In this document: piece after piece, positions 45,752 through 57,060 of the stretch
How positions within the stretch are numbered: position 1 is the first letter of the stretch
How the letters are laid out: every line of letters begins with the position of its first letter
DNA from: Pochonia chlamydosporia 170
Lineage: Eukaryota > Ascomycota > Sordariomycetes > Hypocreales > Clavicipitaceae
DNA length: 64,000 bases
Assembly (NCBI RefSeq): GCF_001653235.2
Contig: NC_035791.1
Location: 2,108,001 to 2,172,000, forward strand
Reading direction: 5' to 3'
Position numbers and translations under genes: made by a program
The notes under the pieces: generated by a model
What the model was told of the DNA's origin: nothing
The model's database searches: none
The model's input: only the letters and a program-made list of their open reading frames with translations

Positions 45752-46264
45752 ATGCACTTAGATGTGGGCAAATACTCCACCTCACAGACCGTACCAGACG
45801 CTATCCGGCGCGGGAGTGGCGGCAGCCACAATGAAGATGATCGGCCGAGTGAATTCACCGCACAACCGGACATGATCCTGATCCGCATGAACAAATCGGA
45901 GTTTCGTCATTTCTTCACCAAAAGGGCACCCACCCGTTTGCATGACTTCAAGTTTTTGTGTGCCATTCGGTGCAGAAAATTTCCCATGTTGGGTTACATT
46001 AGACTTGAAGAAAAGACCGGGTCGGTCTCTGTTGCCCCCGAAGAGCCGAAGGTGTTGAGACATCTGGAGAGCAAACGGTCCTCGCTCTTCCGCAGACAAG
46101 CACCTTGGCTTTCGATTTATGCGGGATGGCATACCGACCCCGCAGATCCGCTGCCCGTGGCCAACTGCGCCATCATCAATTTGAAGATGCTTGCGTCTTA
46201 TTCGCCGAGCTGGTCCGAGGATGTACAATCATGGGTTAGTTTGCACGGCAATGGTATGGAATGA
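45752..46264 (+). CDS. Weak candidate ORF, 170 aa, possibly a gene relic
   Basis: Single open frame from ATG 45752 to TGA. The product starts MHLDVGKYSTSQTV and contains segments such as RHFFTKRAPTRLHDFKFL and PWLSIYAGWHTDPADPLP. A TATATATA lies at 45726-45733, too close to the ATG for a classical TATA box. The opposite strand is also open for 148 codons, and other frames here are open in part, so chance is a real possibility. No domain recognised. Confidence 0.25.
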   Translation: MHLDVGKYSTSQTVPDAIRRGSGGSHNEDDRPSEFTAQPDMILIRMNKSEFRHFFTKRAPTRLHDFKFLCAIRCRKFPMLGYIRLEEKTGSVSVAPEEPKVLRHLESKRSSLFRRQAPWLSIYAGWHTDPADPLPVANCAIINLKMLASYSPSWSEDVQSWVSLHGNGME

Positions 46265-46448
46265 GACTAAGCTGCAGCTTGACATTGCATCGTCTAATTC
46301 AAGTTGTGTGAAACATGGCCTGGTATAAAGGGAAGGAGTACAACCCAGGGTCATCATCTGTTGTGAAGTTCTGGCAGGTTTCCCTCAAAGCCTTGACCCA
46401 GTTTCTAGTAGCGTGGCCATCTCAAAGAACGCTCGGCAAAACGAAAAA

Positions 46449-48199
46449 ATGGTGTTTCATTTGGCAGAGTATGCCTTCCACATGGTTGGCGTTGCTCTGG
46501 TTGTCGCTGTATTCTATGTCAGTTCACCAAGCACACGCAGGGTTATTCTCCCATAGTCACATACCATACTGACAGTAACACCCAACAGTCTACCTATTCC
46601 GTGTTAACCAATCCCATTTCCAAGGTGCCGGGTCCTTGGTATTCGAAATGGACCGACCTTGTCGCCAGGTACCACTATTTCACGGGACAGAAAGTCTTTT
46701 ACGTCCACGGCTTGCACAAGAGATATGGTATGGCGTTTCACCTTTCGAATGTGCTGCATGGAAGTGGCTGATCGTTGACAAATCCAGGCCCATATGTTCG
46801 TGTTGGTCCTAAAGAGGTCGCTGTAGCAGATCTCGACGCATTGAAAACCATATACAGCACCAAGGAGACGTTCTTAAAAACCCCCTTCTATCGGCACTTG
46901 ACAGCGCAACCTGTTGCGAGTGTATTTAGCACAACGGATGTTGACGACCATCGAAGAATCAGAAGACTGATGGCTGCACAAATGTCAGAATCGTCGTTGA
47001 AGTGGCTCATTCCAACTGTAACATCTCGTGTAGAGCTAGCCATACAGCGAATGAAGGAAGAATTGCAAACCCGCGACCTAGTGGATGTCTTCAAATGGGG
47101 TCTTTTCATGTCAACAGACGTCATTGGCGAGCTTGCTTTTGGCGAGTCGTTCCGCATGTTGGAGAACGGGGAGGTATGCAGAACCCACCAGACCCTTTGG
47201 ATGCTTGTAATAAGTTGCCACGGTGCCGGAAACTGGAAACTAACAGATCTCACGCTGCAGAAAAATCAGTACATTCGTGATCTGGAGGGGCTTTCCTCGG
47301 TCGGTGCCGTTCGAGTTAGCTTCCCAACCTTGATTGCTTTGGCTCAAAAGTATCCTCTGCCCGTCTTTAAGAAGACTATGCAACAAGCCCGCCGCATGAT
47401 CGACTACTCCATTCAGTCTCTCGAGAGATATAAGACTTATGTCGAAGCCAACCCGGAAATGGCGCAGCAGACTTTTTTCACAAAGATGTTCAAAGCCAAC
47501 GAGGACGAGAAGGTTTCGTTCTCAGAGATTGTAATCAACGCTCAGTCATTTATCATCGCTGGTAGTGATACGACTGCACATTCCCTTACTTATCTAATCT
47601 GGTCCATTTGCCGGCGGCCGGAGCTTCGAGATGTTCTCGTAACGGAGGTACAAACCCTGCCAGAGGGTTTCACTGAGCATGACCTCCGTGGCCTACCCTT
47701 CTTGAACCAATGCATCGAGGAGACACTGCGTCTCTACTCTGCGGCTCCGGCAGCACTTCCCCGAGCTGTTCCGCCGTGCGGAGCTGATCTGGGCGGTTAC
47801 TGGTTTCCTGGTGGTACTTCCGTGGCGACTCAGGCGTATACCATGCATCGAGATCCTGATATTTTCCCGAACCCTGACAAGTTTGATCCCTATCGATGGG
47901 CTGCGCCGACAAAACAAATGAAAGAGGCTTTCATGCCATTCGGTCGTGGGCCGAGAAGTATGTTCTCCAATTCATGAGTTGACCGTTGTAGGGAGATTCC
48001 TGAACACTGACGCCATCACCTAGTTTGCATTGGACTGCATCTGGCTTATATCGAGCTGAGGCTAGCTACCGCGCGATTTTTCCAGGAGTTCCCAACCGCA
48101 TATGTATCGAAGCGTGAGGGGATGTCGGATGAAGATATGGCTGAGACGATTTACTTTTTGATGAGCCCGAAAGGAAAGCGATGCCTGATTGAAGCATAA
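46449..48199 (+). CDS. Cytochrome P450 monooxygenase
   Basis: ER-anchored heme-thiolate monooxygenase. Five exons (46449-46517, 46589-46727, 46788-47173, 47261-47957, 48024-48199) close to 488 aa. An N-terminal hydrophobic anchor (FHMVGVALVVAVFYV) is followed by the Pro-rich hinge KVPGPWYSKW. Key motifs: GPYVRVGPKEV; helix C region DDHRRIRRLMAAQMS; helix I AGSDTT; EETLRL (ExxR); PFGRGPRICIG with heme ligand Cys432. The third intron (47174-47260, 87 nt) is in frame and stop-free but interrupts a conserved stretch, so I removed it. The C-terminus looks slightly short (ends KRCLIEA). No partner biosynthetic genes lie next to it, so substrate is unknown; the sequence resembles fungal secondary-metabolism P450s. 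Confidence 0.94.
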
Positions 48200-48553
48200 T
48201 GATGATGTCGCCTCCGGACCTAGGTAGTTGCATTGACATCTTGTAATTTGGCAAGATTACTCTTTGAAAGTGCCTGTTAAAGATGCAACAGTGACCGTGG
48301 GATACGGGACGAAACAAAGACCGGCTGCTTTGCATGTAACATTTAATGATACCATGTCTCTACTCCGTAAAACGCAACTTCATCACCTTTCTCTCTGTCC
48401 GATGGTGGCACCAAATGCTCCACTATTTAGTTGTGTCTCCACACGTGACGGGCGATTCTCAGTCGCAATGGAATGCTGATGTTCAAGCCCAACTCTCGTG
48501 GAACTTGCATCCATCCGAGATTGACAATTGCGAGTCGCTGTGAAGCTGCAGCC
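48200..48553. other. Intergenic P450-WDR70
   Basis: Short promoter region with TACTCCGTA at 48361 and CACGTGAC near 48442. An ATG at 48473 is in frame with the WDR70 gene but is not preferred as the start. Confidence 0.6.
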
Positions 48554-50311
48554 ATGGCAAGTGACGATGACTTCGAAATCGAGGTTCCCGAGCTGGCGGA
48601 AGACGACCCCATGAGAGCGTTTCTTCCATCCTCCTTTGGCAAGAAATCCAAGGAAGCAAACATTGCGGCCCAAATCGACCGAAGCAAGAGAAATATCGAC
48701 AGTACAACCGCTGCGGCAGGCCCGGACGCGAGCAGAGCGGAGGGCAAGAAACCGAGCACAAAGGACGCTTCCAGTGATAGCGATGACAGCGACTCCTCCT
48801 CCTCGGATGAATCTGATGACGAAGACGAGTATCCAGTGTCACATGAAGTTGTACTGAAGACACACAGCCGCGCGGTTACTACAGCTTCTTTAGACCCTGC
48901 GGGAGGGCGGTTGTTGACCGCTTCGTTGGATTGTGTCGTCAACTTCTACGATTTTGCGTCGATGACGCCAACTACACTCCGAGCCTTCAAGACGGTCGAT
49001 CCCTTCGAAACAAAGAAATCAGCAGCTACGGCAGAGTCGCACCCTATCCACCATGTAGAATTCAACCAGCTCTCTGGAGGCGTTTTTCTATGCGTCTCCG
49101 CGCACCCACAAGCTAAGATTATGTCAAGAGACGGCGGAATCCTGACTGAATTCGTCAAAGGAGACATGTATCTGAGAGACATGAATAACACAAAGGGACA
49201 CATCTCGGAAATCACTACAGGAACATGGCACCCGACCGATAAGAATCTTTGCGTTACGGCTGGTACCGATAGCACACTGCGAATTTGGGACATCAACAAT
49301 AAGCGATCACAGAAAGAGGTAGTCGTGTTCAAGTCAAAAGCTGCCGGCTCAGCTGGCAGAACGAAAATGACTGCGGTGGCCTGGGGTAGCCCATCTCAAG
49401 GAGGAAATAATGTGCTTGTCAGTGCCGCGCTTGATGGGACGCTGGTCATGTATGGTGGCAATGGGCCATTTGCACGGCCAGCGGGTGAAATAAGAGACGC
49501 CCACAAACCACAGACTTGGACTAGCGGCATTGATATTTCTTCTGATGGCCGCATGGTTGTTACTCGGGGAGGCGACGATCTTATCAAGTTGTGGGATACC
49601 AGAAAGTTCACCAAACCTCTGGTTAGCGTATCCCACAAATCTACATCAGATTACTATCCCACCAGCAATATTCGATATTCACCAAACTCGACTAGCATCA
49701 TTACCGGTTCGGAGACGGGGCATTTACATATTCTAAACCCAGGCAATCTTCGGGCCGAACATGTTACCCCAATCACACCGGGTTCAGCCTTAATTACTGT
49801 GAACTGGCACCCAAAGATTAACCAGATTGTTACAGGTTCTGCAAACGCCGAAACGCACGTCTTGTACAACCCGACGATGTCGAACCGCGGTGCTGTGGAA
49901 GTCATGTCTCGAGCTCCAAAGAAGCGCCACATCGACGATGACCCGAATCTGACGATGGACCAAGGATTAGGCATGTCTGGAGACGCGATAATCACGCCTG
50001 GCGGCATGCCAGGTTCAAGGAAGTCTGGAGTGACTGGAACAGGCCGCTCCAAGGATCCTCGCCGACCCCATGTTCCTCAGCAAACTCCGTTCCAAAAGAG
50101 CCAACCAGACGAAAAGCATGTTGCAGAGAACATCCCACTGGCACGCATGTTACACGAAGATCCCCGCGAAGCACTACTAAAGTATGCCGATAAGGCCCAA
50201 AATGACCCAATATTTACCAAAGCATGGAGTAAGACACAGCCCAAGACACAGTACGCCGAACTTAGCGACGAGGAGGAGGATGGACCAGATAAAAAGAAGG
50301 TCAAAAGGTGA
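48554..50311 (+). CDS. WD-repeat protein, WDR70 orthologue
   Basis: Nuclear WD40 protein; in fission yeast and humans WDR70 works with the CRL4/DDB1 ubiquitin ligase in the DNA-damage response. Single exon, 585 aa. The start is placed at 48554 (MASDDDFEIEVPE), the natural acidic N-terminus; an in-frame ATG at 48473 would add 27 residues that look like leader. Acidic/Ser-rich stretch to about residue 95, then WD repeats with WDR70 hallmarks: GGRLLTASLDCVVNFYDF, KGDMYLRDMNNTKGH, TGTWHPTDKN, VVTRGGDDLIKLWDTRKF, and VNWHPKINQIVTGSANAETH. The C-terminal tail carries PREALLKYADKA and SKTQPKTQYA, matching the family. Intronless, unlike most neighbours. Confidence 0.93.
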   Translation: MASDDDFEIEVPELAEDDPMRAFLPSSFGKKSKEANIAAQIDRSKRNIDSTTAAAGPDASRAEGKKPSTKDASSDSDDSDSSSSDESDDEDEYPVSHEVVLKTHSRAVTTASLDPAGGRLLTASLDCVVNFYDFASMTPTTLRAFKTVDPFETKKSAATAESHPIHHVEFNQLSGGVFLCVSAHPQAKIMSRDGGILTEFVKGDMYLRDMNNTKGHISEITTGTWHPTDKNLCVTAGTDSTLRIWDINNKRSQKEVVVFKSKAAGSAGRTKMTAVAWGSPSQGGNNVLVSAALDGTLVMYGGNGPFARPAGEIRDAHKPQTWTSGIDISSDGRMVVTRGGDDLIKLWDTRKFTKPLVSVSHKSTSDYYPTSNIRYSPNSTSIITGSETGHLHILNPGNLRAEHVTPITPGSALITVNWHPKINQIVTGSANAETHVLYNPTMSNRGAVEVMSRAPKKRHIDDDPNLTMDQGLGMSGDAIITPGGMPGSRKSGVTGTGRSKDPRRPHVPQQTPFQKSQPDEKHVAENIPLARMLHEDPREALLKYADKAQNDPIFTKAWSKTQPKTQYAELSDEEEDGPDKKKVKR

Positions 50312-51547
50312 CACTAGCATAATACCTCCGGAGTATTTGATTCAAGATTAAGCGCGACCCATGCATGCATGCCTCTACCGCCAACGCCACTTTTGGGTTG
50401 GGGGTGGAGGTCCACAAGCTCCAGTTTGGTCGATTAAGGTTGCCCAAAATGGTTGTATAAATAGATGCACGACTTTAGAATTTGTCTTTTCCATGCCATA
50501 TGAGGGCTTGGACGACTACCTGTCGTGACCGGAAAGTTGGTGACCGTTCGAACATGGCGTAATGGTACATGATTCGCCAGCGGTTTAGCTTTCAACAAAA
50601 GCTTTTTTATCTGATGCCTCTTTGATATACCTAGATATATAGACCACTGGCTCGGCGTAGAAAAGCAGCCTTCGGTCTCAAACACGCATTCCTCTTTCCT
50701 CGTTTTCCTCGTCTCGTCCTCTCAACAATGGCCGGCTTACCTAATGCAGCCGCATCGGACCACCAGCATGAGATTCCACGTGACCAGAGTCAGCCAATCA
50801 TGGGGCCAATAGAGGCCATATGGCGCGGGATTCTGCCTGCGCAGAGGGCGTGCTGAGATTTACCGTGGCCAAGCGACCATAGACGGCACCAGCCATCACG
50901 CTCAATCTTGTCAGTTGTGTCTTCACCACTCCCCATCATCAACCAGCGAGAAGCGCGCAGCGCATATCCGGAAAATCGCCAGGTCCCCTCGCAAACCATC
51001 CGCAACCATCTCCAATCCTCGCCAACTTGGTGTTGCACGCGATTTGCACGCTTTCTACGCTCGAGGCACCAGCCCCGACGCGCCGCGTCACCGCATTCAC
51101 ACTTTTTCCACTCTCTCGCCGTCTCCTGGCATCACCACTGCGGGTTTCCCAGATTCATTGAATCCCTTGTCCATTTTCCCACCCCCACGCCTCGCCGGCC
51201 GACATCCAACCCATCTAACGCGGCTGGAATTGATATCAAACGACCGTCGACGCGCCTCAACGACGTGTATACCTTCGCTTTGACGAAAAATTTGTGCTGC
51301 GCAACGCTCCATACACAGAGCCTTGACGCGACGTTTGGTTTTTTTTTATCTTTCGCAATCCGTTGCTGCATTGAGCCAGACTCCCTTTTTGGGCCACTTC
51401 GCGACGCTCAAGTGCAACTTGGACTCGCGCCACGACCCTCAATAGCCGGTTTACCATCGTCATGCACCGTCAATAATCCAACTTGGCAATTTTTTTGTAC
51501 CATTGGGGTGTATTTTTCGGTGTAGGCGGTAAAACTACAGCACCATC
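50312..51547. other. 1.2 kb promoter/leader of the Snf2-type gene
   Basis: TATA-like ATATATAG near 50636, CACGTGAC near 50777, and CT-rich DNA up to the ATG at 51548. An ORF of 205 codons (50908-51525) is open but Ser/Pro/Arg-rich without domains; I take it as leader sequence. Confidence 0.55.
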
Positions 51548-54500
51548 ATGGCGTCTGTGCAAGCTCCGCCTGCGGTGCAGCACCCAGGCGCGCCGATGCC
51601 TGCCGGCGCAACCAAGCAGCAAGCCGAGGAGGTCTTCAAAGTATGTATTAGTTAAATCAGTTGATGCCGGATGGTCAATTTTTCAAGTCTGGCGATGCTA
51701 ATTGATGCCTTGTGTAGAAACTTAAGCAGATGAAGGAACAAGGCGTACCACCTACGGACCCCGAGTATATCAAGGCTTCTCACTTCTTGATGAATTTCCA
51801 ACAGCAACACAACATGCGCAGAAATCAACAACAGTTTATGCAGCAGCAACAACAACAGCAGATGCAGAACGCTACCAATGGCGTGCAACAACCCGGTCGA
51901 TCACAACAAGGCACTCCTCAGTCGACACAGGCTACTGCTGGTCCTCAAGGAGCTGCTGCCACTCCAACACAAACATCTGCTGCAGCTCCTAATGCACCAC
52001 CTGCTCCTGGCTCTGGTTCAAGTCAATTCAGTCAGCAGCAGCTTGCTCTCTTGCGGCAGCAGATCCATGCGTTCAAGCTACTTGGCAAGAATGCTGGCGT
52101 TTCGGTTCAGCTGCAACAGGCCATCTTCAATCAAAGACAGCGTCGACAAGCTGCTGCCGTCGAGTCTACCCCGAGCTCTGCCAAGACAGCGCAGCCTAGC
52201 CAAGATACTGAAAAGGCCCCTTCTGCAGCGCCCGAGGTTGCAACTGAAGAAGAGTCCCCTATGCCAAAGGCCCACACGTATAAGTCTGTAAAATCACCTT
52301 ACGGCACTAGCATGATTCGCCCTTCGATCAAATATCTCGATCATACCCAGCGGAAGAACCGATGGTTCATTCCAGGCGTCTTTCCGACAGGTATTGACTT
52401 CGACCACCTTCGATATGAGCGAGAAGTCGTCATCTTCAATCGAATGAGTCAGCGGTATGCCGAACTCAAGAACTTGCCGGCCAACTTGGCCCATTGGGAC
52501 TCTTCCAAGGAGTCTTTGGAGGCCGATGACACACTCAAGCGAAAAGCCATCATTGAGATGAAGAGCCTCGCTCTCTATGCTAAGCAAAGAGCGTTGCGAG
52601 AAAAAATTGGTCGACAAATGGTACACTATGACAACCTGGCCATGACTACGAACCGAAGCCATTACCGCCGGATGAAGAAGCAAAACGTTCGGGAGGCCCG
52701 CATCACCGAGAAACTGGAGAAGCAACAGCGTGATGCCCGCGAAAACCGCGAAAAGAAGAAGCATAGCGATTTCCTGCGCGCTATCTGCCACCACCGGGCT
52801 GAAATCCAAGAGAGTGCCAACTCTCAGAAGACCAAGTCCCACAAGCTTAGCCGTCTCATGTATGCTCAGCACTTTAATATTGAGAAGGAAGAACAGAAGC
52901 GAATTGAGAGAACGGCCAAGCAGCGTCTGCAGGCCCTCAAAGCCAACGACGAAGAGGCATATCTCAAGCTGCTCGACCAGGCCAAAGATACTCGTATCAC
53001 ACACTTGCTCAAGCAGACTGACGGTTTCTTGCATCAATTGGCGTCGTCGGTTAAGGCCCAGCAACGCCATGCTGCCGAAGCCTATGGCGATGATACGGAG
53101 CCATTTGTCGAAGAAGAGAGCGAAGACGATGACGAGGAAAGCGGCAAGAAGATTGACTACTATGCTGTTGCCCACAGAATCAGAGAAGAAGTCACTGAGC
53201 AGGCCAGCATTTTGGTTGGTGGTACATTGAAAGAGTACCAAATCAAGGGCCTGCAGTGGATGATATCTCTGTACAACAATAACCTCAACGGTATCCTTGC
53301 TGATGAAATGGGTCTCGGCAAAACCATTCAAACCATCAGTTTGATCACCTATCTGATCGAGCGCAAGATGCAAAGTGGGCCATATCTCGTCATTGTTCCT
53401 CTCAGTACCCTCACCAATTGGAACCTCGAATTCGAGAAGTGGGCACCATCGATTAGTCGAATTGTGTACAAGGGTCCTCCAAACGCCAGAAAGCTGCAGC
53501 AGGAAAAGATCCGTCAAGGTCGTTTCCAGGTGCTTTTGACCACTTACGAATACATCATCAAGGATCGCCCGATCCTCAGCAAAATCAAGTGGTTCCACAT
53601 GATTATCGACGAGGGTCACCGTATGAAGAATAGCAACTCCAAGCTGAGTGCTACCATTCAGCAGTACTACACCACCCGTTTCCGTCTAATCCTCACTGGT
53701 ACTCCTCTCCAGAACAATCTTGCAGAGTTGTGGGCTATGCTCAACTTTGTGTTGCCAAACATCTTCAAGTCTGTCAAGACTTTTGACGAATGGTTCAATA
53801 CACCGTTTGCCAACACCGGTGGTCAAGATAAGATGGAACTCACCGAAGAAGAGCAGATTCTCGTCATTCGTCGTCTACACAAGGTCTTGCGTCCATTCTT
53901 GCTCAGACGATTGAAGAAGGATGTGGAAAAGGATCTCCCCGACAAGACCGAAAAGGTCATCAAGTGCAAGTTTTCAGCTCTGCAATCCAAGTTGTACAAA
54001 CAAATGGTCACACACAACAAGCTTGTGGTCAGCGATGGCAAGGGCGGAAAGAGCAATGCCCGTGGGTTGAGCAACATGATTATGCAGCTCCGCAAACTGT
54101 GTAACCACCCCTTTGTTTTCGACGAGGTTGAGAATGTCATGAACCCTATGAGCATAAGCAACGATCTGCTGTGGAGGACGGCCGGTAAATTTGAGCTGCT
54201 GGACCGAATCTTGCCCAAGTACCAGGCCACGGGCCATCGAGTCCTGATGTTCTTCCAAATGACAGCCATTATGGACATCATGGAGGATTATCTACGGTAC
54301 AGAAAGTTTGAGTACTTGCGTCTCGACGGCACAACAAAATCGGACGAGCGATCGGATCTGCTCAGGGAGTTCAATGCACCCGATTCCAAGTACTTCATGT
54401 TCTTGCTGTCTACGCGTGCCGGTGGTCTTGGTCTCAATTTGCAGACGGCCGATACTGTCATCATCTACGATTCTGATTGGAATCCTCATCAAGATCTTCA

Positions 54501-55959
54501 AGCCCAAGATCGTGCGCATCGTATTGGTCAGAAGAACGAGGTGCGAATTCTTCGATTGATTAGTTCCAACTCGGTTGAAGAAAAGATCTTGGAACGTGCC
54601 AGGTTCAAGTTGGACATGGATGGCAAAGTCATTCAAGCCGGTCGATTCGATAATAAGTCTTCTGAAACTGACCGTGATGCCATGCTTCGAACTCTGCTTG
54701 AGAGCGCTGATATGGCCGAAAGCGGCGAACAGGATGACATGGAAGATGAGGAGCTGAACATGATGCTGGCACGTAGCGATGATGAAATCACTGTTTTCCA
54801 GAAGATTGATGAGGAGCGGGCTCTCGACCCCACGTATGGCAGCGTCAATGGTGCCAAGGCGAAACCCAGACTCATGGGAGACGATGAGCTGCCAGAAATC
54901 TATCTGAATGAAGGCAGCGTTGTCGAAGAGGAGACTGAGGATCTTGTGCTTGGACGCGGTGCCCGTGAACGCACCAAAGTGCGGTACGACGATGGCTTGA
55001 CAGAAGAACAATGGCTGATGGCGGTGGATGACGACGAGGACTCGCCGGAAGCAGCCGCCCTTCGCAAGCAAGCCAGAAAGGATAAACGAGAGACGAACAG
55101 GCTTAAGAAGATGGCGATTATGAACTCGATTGATAACTCGCCCTCGGCTAGCCGTGCCAGCACAGAAGAAATAGAAACGCCCAAGAAGCGCGGGCGCAAA
55201 CCAGGCAGCAAGAATGAGAAACGCAAAGCCGAAGACGGTGACGAAGAACCGCCCGCCAAGAAGCGACGTGGTCCTCAAGGCCGGCCAAGCAAAGGCGGCT
55301 CCGTGGCTACTGATTCCCGGGTCAATCCACAACAGCGTGAGGTCTTGCAGAAGAGTTTGCGCGGCCTTTACGATGCCCTGATGAATCTAGAAGTGGACGA
55401 TATCGAGCCGCCTGCTGAGGATGACGAGTCGGATGCCGGCAAGCGTCTCATCATTGGTCCCTTCATCAAGCTACCACCCAAGCGCGACTATGCAGACTAC
55501 TATCTGATCATCCAGAATCCCATTTGCATGAACCATATCCAGACTCGTATCAAGAAGGAAGAGTACGCGAGCCTCAGTGACTTGCGAAAGGATTTCCAAC
55601 TCATGATCCGCAACTGCCAGACCTACAACGAGGATGGCAGCATTCTCTATCAGGATGCCAAGACTATGGAGGTATGTATCATTTGCTTTTGCTTGAGTGC
55701 AATAGCTTTTCAGATGACCCAATCTAACAATATGCAGGAGTTCTTCAACAAGAAGTTTCAAGAGGAACTGGACGCTCACACCGAATTGCAAGAGCTGGAA
55801 GAAGGTGGCAGCAAGGCAGGATCTGCCGCGCCGTCTGGCCAGGGACCCAGCACACCGCAGACCAGCAGCGGCACCAGAATCAAGATTATTTCCAGCAGTG
55901 CGCGCGCGAGCGAGGCAGCTAACGGCACCAAGTCGGCGGCCCAGAGTGACGACGAGTAA
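51548..55959 (+). CDS. Snf2/Sth1-family chromatin remodelling ATPase
   Basis: Catalytic subunit of a SWI/SNF- or RSC-type complex. Three exons (51548-51640, 51718-55671, 55738-55959) close to 1422 aa. Domain order: Gln-rich N-terminus; QLQ at about 130-165 (FSQQQLALLRQQIHAFKLL); HSA at about 300-375 (REKIGRQMVHYDNL, DFLRAICHHRAEI). The DEAD-like ATPase starts near 530, with Walker A DEMGLGKT near 561 and DEGH near 662. Helicase C spans about 850-1000 (RAGGLGLNLQTADTVI, QDRAHRIGQ). A SnAC-like acidic region follows, then AT-hooks (KKRGRKPGSK, GPQGRPSKGG) and a C-terminal bromodomain (FIKLPPKRDYADYY, ICMNHIQTRI, NCQTYNEDGS). The second intron (66 nt) is in frame and stop-free near the bromodomain's last helix. 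SWI/SNF versus RSC membership is not decided by sequence alone. Confidence 0.96.
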
Positions 55960-57060
55960 AGTAAAAGGAGACGTACGATATTCGGCAAGCACCACGACCA
56001 GTGCAGGACGTTAATAAGACTCGCTCCACGCGAACGCGACTCATTGGAGAGTGCGCGGGAAGTGGTAGTATGGTCGGATTCATTGTGGATGAATGGATGG
56101 ATGGTCATTTTGGTCAATGGGTTTTTTGTCATTTCATGTTCTCTCCTTTTGCTTTTGCCCTTTTTATTGTGTGACGATACATTTTTTTTCCCCGGCGTTT
56201 GTCAGGTTGAGGAGTTCATAAACGTGTATCACAGGAATGGAGCGGCCTAAGGCGGAATTCAATACCAAGCGTAACCAGATGGTGGTTAAACGATGGGATG
56301 AGGAGGTGCAGAAATTGAGGTTGAGGTTGAGCGTGACGCAGGGCAGGGCAGAGACGAGCTGAGAGAGTGCTTGGAGCTGCTTGTTTTGCAGGGCATGTTT
56401 AGATAGGAAGTAAAATGTACTTTAGTAGAAGATATCGAGAAGATTGTACAAACGCGAGTTCCTTGGGACTGTGATGGGCCTTTCTGTGAGACTATGGTGT
56501 GGTTGGGATGGTGCATGTACACAGGCCGGCTGCTTGTTGGACTTTACGGTGAGAGGTCAACGGAAATTAATTAACTACTTCAGAAGTGTGGTCGCATATC
56601 GCAATGCACTGGTGTATATTGTGTGTTATATCGCAGTGTCGGGATATTGGTGTGAGCAAATACCTTGGCCGCTCACAAACGCAAGGTACATGTTCAGGCG
56701 GGAGAGTCGCAAACATTGAGCTAGGCACAGTCATGTGGCTGTCTATCTAGCAGTTAGTAACCAGCAGTTAGTATGCCTTGACCAAGTAATTGCATCTGGT
56801 GTGGCACATGGAGATACGCATAGCAGGCAGAAACAGGGAAGACCGAAAGAAATAGTGGCCGGTCAGTCGTCACATCTCTTCAATGTTGATCCACAATGCA
56901 CATCACATCAAGCGAGTACAGATCGATGGCTGCATCTCACTCGCCACTGCGACTTCACATCAACAATACACCATCCGCCATTTCATCGCATACGAGAAAC
57001 CAGCCTCACAGTGAAATAAATGCGGTCAAACACGCGCAAACTAGATGAAAAGCACGCATC
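55960..57060. other. Intergenic Snf2-type gene to hydrolase
   Basis: 3' flank with T-rich tracts (56140-56195) and TGGATGGATGG near 56087-56103. The rest is unremarkable promoter DNA. No gene seen. Confidence 0.55.

Larger units (their letters stand above)
44317..46448. other. 2.1 kb divergent gap with small ORF relics
   Basis: Lies between SWC5 (-) and the P450 (+). It has three TACTCCGTA motifs (44520, 44840, 44847), a short peptide-coding duplication (45506-45673) and a weak candidate ORF (45752-46264). The rest shows nothing I can name. The area may be the remains of one or more decayed genes. Confidence 0.5.

Noticed and set aside
46315..46572. ATG at 46315 as an alternative P450 start
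   Set aside because: That frame gives no hydrophobic anchor and does not join the KVPGPW hinge. The ATG at 46449 gives a normal P450 N-terminus.
50908..51525. 205-codon ORF upstream of the Snf2-type gene
   Set aside because: Ser/Pro/Arg/His-rich with no domain, and it lies in the CT-rich leader directly before the real ATG.
52294..53619. 441-codon open frame antisense to the Snf2-type gene
   Set aside because: It mirrors the codon structure of the sense gene, whose domains are unmistakable. The antisense product has no recognisable domain. The 346-codon antisense frame at 54292-55332 is the same case.
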